From contig NW_027306096.1 in NCBI RefSeq assembly GCF_964355755.1, positions 62,001 through 126,000 of the forward strand: DNA of 64,000 nucleotides, read 5' to 3'. Shown here piece after piece: positions 51,190-60,500 of this stretch. The translations under genes were made by a program, and so were the position numbers. Under the pieces are notes generated by a model. The model was not told the DNA's origin, made no database searches, and worked only from the letters and a program-made list of their open reading frames with translations. The stretch's first letter is position 1, and each line of letters opens with the position of its first letter. This DNA comes from Antedon mediterranea (Eukaryota > Echinodermata > Crinoidea > Comatulida > Antedonidae).

Positions 51190-52115
51190 TGCGATTTGAT
51201 GCTATTTTGTGCACTTTGATGTTTTGTGTAATCCAGTTTCATCGAAATGTACAAAATTGTCTAAAACCTCTCAAAATGTGATTTGAAGCTATTTTGTGCA
51301 CTTTAATATTTTGTGTGAAAAGTTTTATCGAAATGCTCAAAATGGTCTAAAACGGTTTCAAATGTGATTTTAAGCACTTTGATATTTTTGTGTAATCAAG
51401 TTTCATCGAAATGCACAAAATGGTTTAAAACGTCTGCAAATGCGATTTGATGCTATTTTGTGCACTTTGATGTTTTGTGTAATCCAGTTTCATCGAAATG
51501 TACAAAATTGTCTAAAACCTCTCAAAATGCGATTTGAAGCTATTTTGTGCACTTTGATTTTTTTGTGTGAAAAGTTTCATCGAAATGCACAAAATTGTCT
51601 AAAACGTCTCCAAATGCGATTTGGAGCTCTTTTGTGCACTTTGATGTTTTGTGTAAAAAGTTTTATAGAAATGCTCGAAATGGTCTAAAACGTCTTCAAA
51701 TGTGATTTTAAGCACTTTAATGTTTTGTGTGAAAAATTTTATCGAAATACTCAAAATGGTCTAAAACGGTTTCAAATGTGATTTTAAGCACTTTGATGTT
51801 TTTGTGTAATCAAGTTTCATCGAAATGCACAAAATGGTTTAAAACGTCTGCAAATGCGATTTGATGCTATTTTGTGCACTTTGATGTTTTGTGTAATCCA
51901 GTTTCATCGAAATGTACAAAATTGTCTAAAACCTCTCAAAATGCGATTTGAAGCTATTTTGTGCACTTTGATTTTTTTGTGTGAAAAGTTTCATCGAAAT
52001 GCACAAAATTGTCTAAAACGTCTCCAAATGCGATTTGGAGCTCTTTTGTGCACTTTGATGTTTTGTGTAAAAAGTTTTATAGAAATGCTCGAAATGGTCT
52101 AAAACGTCTTCAAAT
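51190..52115 (+). repeat. Local tandem copies, 251- and 414-bp spacing
   Basis: The rare variant gatttgatgc occurs at 51193, 51444 and 51858. The 414-bp unit ending in the gatttggagctc and tatagaaatgctcg monomers is present twice almost unchanged. Confidence 0.75.
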
Positions 52116-53709
52116 GTGATTTGAAGCTATTTTGTGCACTTTGTTGTTTTTTGTGAAAAGTTTCATCGAAACGCACAAAATTGTCTAAAACGTCTCCAAA
52201 TACGATATTAAGCTATTGTATGCACTTTGTTGTTTTTGTGTGAAAAGTTGCATCGAAATGCTCAAAATGGTCTAAAACGTCTCCAAGTGCGATTTGAAGC
52301 TATTTTGTGCACTTTGATGTTTTTTTGTGAAAAGTTTAATCGAAATGCACAAAATGGTCTAAAACGTCTCCAAATGCGATTTGAAGCTATTTTGTGCACT
52401 TTGATGTTTTGTGTGAAAAGTTTCACCAAAATGCACAAAATGGTCTAAAACGTCTCCAAATCCGCTTTGAAGCTAATCTAAGCACTTTGATGTTTTTATG
52501 TTTCAAGTTTTTTCGAAATTCACAAAATTGTCTAAAACGTCTCCAAATCCGTTTTGAAGCTAATCTAAGCACTTTGATGTTTTTATGTTAACAAGTTTTT
52601 TCGAAATTCACAAAATTGTCTAAAACGTCTCAAAATACGATTTGAAGCTCTTTTGTGCACTTTGATGTTTTGTGTAATAAGTTTTATAGAAACGCCTAAA
52701 ATGGTCTAAAACGGTTTCAAATGTGATTTTAAGCACTTTGATATTTTTGTTTAATTAAGTTTCATCGAAATGCACAAAATGGTCTAAAACGTCTCCAAAT
52801 GCGATTTGAAGCTGTTTTTGTGTGAAAAGTTTTTTCGAATTACACAAAATGGTCTAAAACGTCTCCAAATGCGATTTGGAAATCTTTTGTGCACTTTGAT
52901 GTTTTGTGTCAAAAGTTTTATAGAAATGCTCGAAATGGTCTCAAACGGTTTCAAATGTGATTTTAAGCACTTTCATGTTTTTGTGTAACCAAGTTTCATC
53001 GAAATGCACAAAAAAATCTAAAACGTCTCCAAATCCGTTTTGAAGCTAATCTAAGCACTTTGATGTTTTTATGTTAACAAGTTTTTTCGAAATTCACAAA
53101 ATTGTCTAAAACGTCTCCAAATACGATTTGAAGCTCTTTTGTGCACTTTGATGTTTTGTGTAATAAGTTTTATAGAAACGCACAAAATGGTCTAAAACGG
53201 TTTCAAATGTGATTTTAAGCACTTTGATATTTTTGTTTAACCAAGTTTCATCGAAATGCACAAAATGGTCTAAAACGTCTCCAAATGCGATTTGAAGCTG
53301 TTTTTGTGTGAAAAGTTTTTTCGAAATACACAAAATTTTAAGCACTTTGATGTTTTTGTGTAATCAAGTTTCATCGAAATGTACAAAATTGTCTAAAACC
53401 TCTCAAAATGCGATTTGAAGCTATTTTGTGCACTTTGATGTTTTTGTGTGAAAAGTTTCATCGAAATTCACAAAATTGTCTAAAACGTCTCCAAATACGA
53501 TATTAAGCTATTGTATGCACTTTGATGTTTTGGAGTGAAACGTTTTTTCGAAATGCACAAAATGGTCTAAAACGTCTCCAAATGCAATTTGGAGCTCTTT
53601 TGTGCACTTTGATGTTTTGTGTAAAAAGTTTGCTATTTTGTGCACTTTAATGTTTTGTGTGAAAAGTTTTATCGAAATGCTCAAAATTGTCTAAAACGGT
53701 TTCAAATGT

Positions 53710-54172
53710 TTCATTACTACTCAACTTATCAGATGTTATCTTAAATAGTGTTGTCATTTTTGTAATCAATATTATCGGTATCGATATAAATCTTCAACCA
53801 TCTTTAATATTTATTACCAAAATTGTTAGGCATATAGGGCTACGTGTTCCGTTTTTCTGAATCGGAATTAATTTTAAGTGTACAATAATATTGTTATACG
53901 TCAGTATAAACTGTACTTATACTCGACGCAAAGTATTCAAGTTCCATATTAGACTGTTGCTCAATTAGTTTGCTTTTACTCACGGTAGATAAATTAATTT
54001 CCTTTACCTATTAACAATTTGTTGGCACCGGTGTAGAGGAGGTTGTAAAATGACATTCGCGCGCTGTTTGATCGTAGGCCTATAACGGTCAATCTTCGAG
54101 TTTCCAATAACAACCCCGCCTTCTAATTTAAATGTTAAAACGTTTTGTCCCACGCTTGAGTAGGCTCGGCTA
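53710..54172. other. Unique AT-rich spacer, no recognised gene
   Basis: The satellite stops abruptly at 53709. This stretch is not satellite. A short minus-strand open frame (54216-54004) exists, but I do not recognise its product and it runs into the minisatellite. A GC-richer patch near 54055-54120 could be part of a small mobile element; nothing confirms this. Confidence 0.5.
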
Positions 54173-54689
54173 ACAAAATTCATTTTGTCGCGACTAAACG
54201 AATTTTGTTGCAACAAAACGAATTTTGTCTACACAGAATAAATTTTGTCTACACAGAATGAATTTTGTCTACACAGAATGAATTTTGTCTACACAGAATA
54301 AATGTTGTCTACACAGAATACATTTTGTCGCCACAAAATGAATTTTGTCCACACAGAATTAATTTTGTCTACACAGAATTAATTTTGTCTACACAAAATG
54401 AATTTTGTCGTTACAGAATGAATTTTGTCGCCACAAAATGAATTTTGTCGTTACAGAATGAATTTTGTCTACACAGAATGAATTTTGTCAACACAGAATT
54501 AATTTTGCATACAAAGAATGAATTTTGTTTACACAGAATTAATTTTGTCAAGACAAAATGAATTTTGTCAAGACAAAATTAATTTTGTCCACACAGAATA
54601 AATTTTTGTCAACACAAAATGAATTTTGTCAATACAAAATTAATTTTGTGTTGACAAAATTCATTCTGTGTAGACAAAATTCATTCTGT
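54173..54689. repeat. 20-bp palindromic minisatellite (about 26 units)
   Basis: The unit is aattttgtctacacagaatg with variants (tcgccacaaaatg, tcaacacaaaatg, tcaagacaaaatt). Each unit is an imperfect inverted repeat, ATTTTGT then four bases then ACA(A/G)AAT. An early unit at 54203-54218 is a perfect 16-bp palindrome, TTTTGTTGCAACAAAA. The last two or so units, from about 54645, are in the opposite orientation (ttgacaaaattcattctgtg). Confidence 0.9.
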
Positions 54690-54925
54690 AACAAACAACG
54701 TAATTTTGATTAATTAATCAGTTTTTAATTAATATTTCCAAAAGCAGAAGTTAGTGATTATCGCCCACAAACACAGAAGGTACGATTGGTGTCTAACGCC
54801 GACTATGGGTGTTCAATGCATGTCCCCAGGGGTTTCAAACGCCGCCCGTGGCACTAAGAGATATCTTTCAAGTAGCGTACTGGTTGCGCTTCATTGTTCC
54901 TAGATTGCATTAACCAAATTTCTTC
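54690..54925. other. Unique spacer, nothing recognised
   Basis: About 235 bp of mixed composition, with attaattaatc-rich sequence at the left and a GC-richer middle. I see no open frame, RNA gene or repeat in it. Confidence 0.5.
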
Positions 54926-55325
54926 GATCTATCTCTCTCTCTCGCTGATCTATCTCTCTCGCTGATCTATCTCTCTCTCGCTGATCTATCTCTCTCTCTC
55001 GCTGAGCTATCTCTCTCTCGCTGATCTATCTCTCTCTCGCTGATCTATCTCTCTCTCGCTGATCTATCTCTCTCTCGCTGATCTATCTCTCTCTCTTGCT
55101 GATCTATCTCTCTCTCTCTCGCTGATCTATCTCTCTCTCGCTGATCTATCTCTCTCTCACTGATCTATCTCTCTCTCACTGATCTATCTCTCTCTCACTG
55201 ATCTATCTCTCTCTCGCTGATCTATCTCTCTCTCTCGCTGATCTATCTCTCTCTCGCTGATCTATCTCTCTCTCGCTGATCTATCTCTCTCTCTCTCGCT
55301 GATCTATCTCTCTCTCGCTGATCTA
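54926..55325. repeat. CT-rich minisatellite (about 20 units of 17-23 bp)
   Basis: The unit is ctatctctctctcgctgat, with the number of tc steps varying and occasional cgctg to cactg or cgctgag changes. It passes straight into satellite DNA at 55326. Confidence 0.9.
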
Positions 55326-55390
55326 ATAGCTTCAAAACGGATTTGGAGACGTTTTAGACCATTGTGTGCATTTCTATGAAACTTTTCACA

Positions 55391-56166
55391 CAAAAACATC
55401 AAAGTGCACAAAATAGCTTCAAATCGCATTTGGAGAACGTTTTAGACCATTTTGTGCATTTCGATGAAACTTGGTTACAAAAAAACATCAAAGTGCTTAA
55501 AATCACATCTGAAACCGTTTTAGACCATTTTGAGCAATTCTATAAAACTTTTAACAAAAAACGTTTTAGACCATTTTGTGCATTTCGATGAAACTTGATT
55601 ACATAAAAACATCAAAGTGCTTAAAATCACATTTGAAACCGTTTTAGAACATTTTGAGCATTTCGAAAAAACTTGTTAACATAAAAACACCAAAGTGCTT
55701 AGAATAGCTTCAAAACGGATTTTGAGGCGTTTTAGACCATTTTGTGCATTTCGATGAAACTTTTAACACAAAACATCAAAGTGCACAAAATAGCTTCAAA
55801 TCGCATTTGGAGAACGTTTTAGACCATTTTGTGCATTTCGATGAAACTTGGTTACAAAAAAACATCAAAGTGCTTAAAATCACATCTGAAACCGTTTTAG
55901 ACCATTTTGAGCAATTCTATAAAACTTTTAACAAAAAACGTTTTAGACCATTTTGTGCATTTCGATGAAACTTGATTACATAAAAACATCAAAGTGCTTA
56001 AAATCACATTTGAAACCGTTTTAGAACATTTTGAGCATTTCGAAAAAACTTGTTAACATAAAAACACCAAAGTGCTTAGAATAGCTTCAAAACGGATTTT
56101 GAGGCGTTTTAGACCATTTTGTGCATTTCGATGAAACTTTTAACACAAAACATCAAAGTGCACAAA
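55391..56166 (-). repeat. 377-bp tandem duplication of four to five monomers
   Basis: The order of variants (cttggttacaaaaaaac, acatctgaaaccg, a truncated monomer with aacaaaaaacgttttag, then aaaacaccaaag and gattttgaggcg) occurs twice. The offset is 377 (55471 and 55848). I saw no clear difference between the copies, so the event looks recent. Confidence 0.8.
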
Positions 56167-56427
56167 ATAGCTTCAAATCGCATTTGGAGGCGTTTTAGAC
56201 CATTTTGTGCATTTCGATGAAACTTTTCACACAAAAACATGTGCATACAATAGCTTAATATCGTATTTGGAGACGTTTTAGACCATTTTGTGCAATTCGA
56301 TGAAACTTTTCACACAAAAACATCAAAGTGCACAAAATAGCTTTAAATCGCATTTGGAGACGTTTTAGACCATTTTGAGCATTTCGATGAAACTTTTTTT
56401 ACAAAAAAACAAAGTGCATACAACAGC

Positions 56428-56438
56428 TTAATATCGTA
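56428..56438 (+). repeat. LINE target-site duplication, left copy
   Basis: ttaatatcgta, matching 57524-57534 exactly. The sequence is part of a satellite monomer that is restored if the insert is removed. The last bases of the right copy overlap the trinucleotide tail, so the true length could be 8-11 bp. Confidence 0.8.
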
Positions 56439-57523
56439 GACAAGCAATCATTGTGGGTGATTTGATGTCTGATGAGTTCGCTCTACTCTGGGGTGTACCA
56501 CAGGGATCCGTAAAAGGTCCACTCGATTTCATCTTATACACTGGACCACTCAGCAACATCATTGATTCCCACCCGGAAGTTCGTCATATGATCTATGCAG
56601 ATGACACTCAACTATATTTAATCATGAAACCTACACATCACTCTGAATCTGTTAACAGCCTTGAATCATGCATTGCAGATGTTCGCTCATGGGCCATTCA
56701 AAATAAACTCATGCTCAACGACTCCAAGACTGAAATGATCCATTTTCATTCAAAGTTCCGTGAGGCATCATCATTTCCTTTGGTCCATATCGGAGATACT
56801 AGTGTCTCTACCTCCAGCTCAGCCAGAAATCTAGGCGTCCAACTAGACAACAGCCTCGGTTTAAAAGAACACATTCGTAATGTTTGCCGTGGTGCTTCCT
56901 TTGGAATTTACCAGATCGGCCAGATTCGTAAGTACCTTGACAAAACATCAACTGAACGTCTTGTTCATGCTTTTGTTTCATCTCGTCTGGACTGTAATAA
57001 CTCGCTTCTGTACGGCCTACCAACTTCTTATCTGTCTCCTCTTCAACGAATTCAAAATTCCGCCGCAAGACTTATCACTGGCACTAAACGACATGAACAT
57101 ATTTCTCCCGTTTTACGTGACTTACACTGGTTGCCTGTTGATCAGCGCATTCGTTTTAAAATCCTGTTGCTGACATATAAGGCCATCAACGGATGTGCTC
57201 CAGCCTACATATGTGAAATCATTACTCCGTCAACCAACTCTTCGCTTCGTTCATCCAGCAGACTTCTTCTAAAACCTGGACCCCGTTCCAGAACTCGGTT
57301 TTACGGTGATCGTGCTTTCGCTGTCGCAGCCCCAAAACTCTGGAACACTCTACCACTCGAAATACGCTCATCAAAATCTGTTATCACATTTAAAACTAAA
57401 CTCAAAACTCATCTCTTCAGAGAAGCATAATCGCACGCTACTACTTGCACTGATCTTGGAAAACACAGCACTTTGAAACCTTTGTCTCTTGCGCTTTATA
57501 AATGTTATTTATTATTATTATTA
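56439..57523 (+). mobile_element. 5'-truncated CR1/L2-like LINE inserted in satellite (about 1085 bp)
   Basis: The insert begins in the middle of a reverse transcriptase, keeps the complete 3' end of the frame, a short 3' UTR, and a terminal run of ttatt/att units near 57504-57523. Truncation at the 5' end, a microsatellite-type 3' tail and a flanking 11-bp duplication are what target-primed reverse transcription leaves. The 3' UTR phrase gcgctttataaatgtta followed by (att)n is of the kind seen in CR1/L2-group elements of marine invertebrates (recalled, not searched). Confidence 0.88.
56441..57430 (+). pseudogene. C-terminal half of LINE reverse transcriptase (5'-truncated)
   Basis: The frame is open from the left edge of the insert to TAA at 57428-57430. 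It has no true start; GTG at 56453 and later ATGs are internal. Counting from 56453 (325 codons), the reverse-transcriptase motifs are GVPQGS at 14-19, the catalytic YADD at 48-51, KLMLNDSKTEMIHF at 85-98 and LGVQLD at 127-132. These are followed by the C-terminal region typical of CR1/Jockey-like elements (QNSAARLITGT 201-211, LHWLPV 224-229, YGDRAFAVAAPKLWN 284-298). The N-terminal fingers, earlier catalytic Asp motif and the endonuclease are missing, so it cannot mobilise itself. After the palm motif it reads VKGPLDF where the family usually has VLGPLLF. No stops or frameshifts are present, which argues for a fairly young copy. Confidence 0.92.
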
Positions 57524-57526
57524 TTA
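57504..57526 (+). repeat. LINE 3' trinucleotide tail
   Basis: Sequence tta/att repeated about seven times directly after tataaatg, ending at the target-site duplication. It replaces the poly(A) tail used by L1-type elements. Confidence 0.75.
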
Positions 57527-57534
57527 ATATCGTA
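57524..57534 (+). repeat. LINE target-site duplication, right copy
   Basis: ttaatatcgta, identical to 56428-56438, leading back into the satellite at tttggagacg. Confidence 0.8.
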
Positions 57535-60500
57535 TTTGGAGACGTTTTAGACAATTTTGTGCATTTCGATGAAACTTTTCACACAAAACAACAAAGTGCA
57601 CAAAATAGCTTCAAATCGCATTTGGAGACGTTTTAGACCATTTTTTGCGTTTCATTACACAAAACATCAAAGTGCACAAAATAGCTTCAAATCGCATTTG
57701 GAGACGTTTTAGACCATGTTGTGCATTTCGAAAAAACTTGATTACACAAAAATATCAAAGTGCTTAAAATCACATTTGAAACCGTTTTAGACCTTTTTGA
57801 GCATTTCGATAAAACTTTTCACACAAAACTTTAAAGTGCACAAAATAGCATCAAATCGCATTTGGAGACGTTTTAGACCATTTTGTGCATTTCGATGAAA
57901 CTTGATTACACAAAAATATCAAAGTGCTTAAAATCACATTTGAAACCGTTTTAGACCATTTTGAGCATTTCGATAAAACTTTTCACACAAAACATTAAAG
58001 TGCACAAAATAGTATCAAATTGCATTTGGAGACGTTTTAGACCATTTTGAGCATTTCGATGAAACTTGATTACACAAAAGTATCAAAGTGCTTAAAATCA
58101 CATTTGAGACCGTTTTAGACCATTTTGAGCATTTCGATAAAACTTTTCACACAAAAACATCAAAATACATACAATAGCTTAATATCGTATTTGGAGACGT
58201 TTTAGAACATTTTATGCATTTCGATAAAACTTTTCAAACAAAACATCAAAGTGCACAAAATAGCTTCAAATCGTATTTGGAGACGTTTTAGACCATTTTG
58301 TGCATTTCGATCAAACTTTTCACACAAAAACATCAATGTACACAAAATAGCTTCAAATTGCATTTAGAGACGTTTTAGACCATTTTGTGAATTTCGATGA
58401 AACTTTTCACACAAAAACATCAAAGTGCACAAAATAGCTTCAAATCGCAATCGGAGACGTTTTAGACCATTTTGAGCATTTCGATGAAACTTTTCACACA
58501 AAAACAAAAAAAGTGCATACAATAGCTTAATATCGTATTAGGAGACGTTTTAGACAATTTTGTGCATTTCGATGAAACTTTTCACACAAAACAACAAAGT
58601 GCACAAAATAGCTTCAAATCGCATTTGGAGACGTTTTAGACCATTTTGTGCGTTTCATTACACAAAACATCAAAGTGCACAAAATAGCTTCAAATCGCAA
58701 TCGGAGACGTTTTAGACCATGTTGTGCATTTCGAAAAAACTTGATTACACAAAAATATCAAAGTGCTTAAAATCACATTTGAAACTGTTTTAGACCATTT
58801 TGAGCATTTCGATAAAACTTTTCACACAAAACATTGAAGTGCACAAAATAGCTTTAAATCGCATTTGGAGACGTTTTAGATTTTTTTGTGAATTTCGATG
58901 AAACTTGGTTACACAAAAACATCAAAGTGCTTAAAATCACATTTGAAACCGTTTTATACCATTTCGAGCATTTCTATAAAACTTTTGACACAAAACATCA
59001 AAGTGCACAAAAGAGCTTCAAATCGCAATCGGAGACGTTTTAGACCATGTTGTGCATTTCGAAAAAACTTGATTACACAAAAATATCAAAGTGCTTAAAA
59101 TCACATTTGAAACCGTTTTAGACAATTTTGAGCATTTCAATAAAACTTTTCACACAAAACATTAAAGTGCACAAAATAGCAAACTTTTTACACAAAACAT
59201 CAAAGTGCACAAAAGAGCTCCAAATCGCATTCGGAGACGTTTTAGACCATTTTGTGCATTTCTAAAAAACTTTTCACTCAAAAACATCAAAGTGCATACA
59301 ATAGCTTAATGTCGTATTTGGAGACGTTTTAGACAATTTTGTGCATTTCGATGAAACTTTTCAAACAAAAACATCAAAGTGCTTCAAATCGCGTTTTGAG
59401 AGGTTTTAGACAATTTTGTACATTTCGATGAAACTGGATTACACAAAACATCAAAGTGCACAAAATAGCTTCAAATCGCCTTTGCAGCCGTTTTAGACCA
59501 TTTTGTGCATTTCGATGAAACTTGATTACACAAAAACATCAAAGTGCTTAAAATCTCATTTGAAACCGTTTTAGACCATTTTGAGCATTTCGATAAAACT
59601 TTTGACACAAAACATCAAAGTGCACAAAAGAGCTCCAAATCGCATTTGGAGACGTTTTAGACCATTTTGTGCATTTCGATGAAACTTTTCACACAAAAAC
59701 ATCAAAGTGCACAAAATAGCTTCAAATCGCATTTGCAGACGTTTTAGACAATTTTGTGCATTTCGATGAAACTTTTTACACAAAACCATCAAAGTGCACA
59801 AAATAGCTTCAAATCGCATTTGCAGACGTTTTAGACAATTTTGTGCATTTCGATGAAACTTGATTACACAAAAATATCAAAGTGCTTAAAATCACATTTG
59901 AAACCGTTTTAGACCATTTTGAGCATTTCGATAAAACTTTTCACACAAAACATGAAAGTGCACAAAATAGCTTCAAATCGCATTTTCAGACGTTTTAGAC
60001 CATTTTGTGCATTTCGATGAAACTTGATTACACAAAAACATCAAAGTGCTTAAAATCACATTTGAAACCGTTTTAGACCATTTTGAGCATTTCGATAAAA
60101 CTTTTCACACAAAACATGAAAGTGCACAAAATAGCTTCAAATCGCATTTGCAGACGTTTTAGACCATTTTACATCAAATTGCTTAAAATCACATTTGAAA
60201 CCGTTTTAGACCATTTTGAGCATTTCGATAAAACTTTTCACACAAAACATCAAAGTGCACAAAATAACTTCAAATCGCATTTAGAGACGTTTTAGACCAT
60301 TTTGTGCATTTCGTGAAAACTTTTCAGACAAAAACAACAAAGTGCATACAATAGCTTAATATCATATTTGGAGACGTTTTAGACCATTTTCTGCATTTCG
60401 ATGAAACTTTTCACACAAAAACATCAAAGTGCACAAAATAACTTCAAATCGCATTTAGAGACGTTTTAGACAATTTTGTGCATTTCGTCAAAACTTTTCA

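Larger units (their letters stand above)
2936..53709 (+). repeat. Main satellite array, forward orientation (about 51 kb, roughly 600 monomers)
   Basis: This is uninterrupted tandem DNA. The consensus monomer is 87 bp and about 34% GC by count; 24541-24627 is a clean example. It contains gtgcactttgatg, gtgtgaaaagtttcatcg, aaatgcacaaaatggtct and aaaacgtctccaaatgcg. Recurrent shorter variants are a 78-bp form with gattttaagcac and gtgtaatcaag, a 76-bp form with gtgtaatgaaacgcac, and a form with gatttggagctc. Variants are interspersed in repeating orders (higher-order repeats). No mobile element or gene interrupts it. It ends at 53709 inside a monomer after ggtttcaaatgt. I infer heterochromatic, possibly centromeric or pericentromeric DNA from length and organisation only. 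Confidence 0.95.
55326..56438 (-). repeat. Satellite array, reverse orientation, segment left of LINE
   Basis: Same satellite family as the main array but on the opposite strand. It contains a 377-bp tandem duplication (separate entry). It ends at the LINE insertion, inside a monomer at cttaatatcgta. Confidence 0.93.

Noticed and set aside
3350-53345. Dozens of 60-144-codon open frames on both strands across the satellite, and again at 55364-64000
   Set aside because: They repeat the monomer in a frame-preserving 87-bp period, begin and end at variant monomers, and occur on both strands. No start context, promoter or unique sequence supports a gene.
2936-53709. CRISPR array
   Set aside because: Repeats are contiguous with no unique spacers, monomers vary, no cas-like genes are present, and the retroelements show the DNA is eukaryotic.
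53710-54925. A complete DNA transposon or Helitron carrying the minisatellite
   Set aside because: I could find neither terminal inverted repeats with a target-site duplication nor a recognisable Helitron 3' hairpin with CTRR end.
56808-57173. Minus-strand frame 56808-57068 and plus-strand frame 56880-57173
   Set aside because: Both are shadows of the LINE reverse transcriptase frame.
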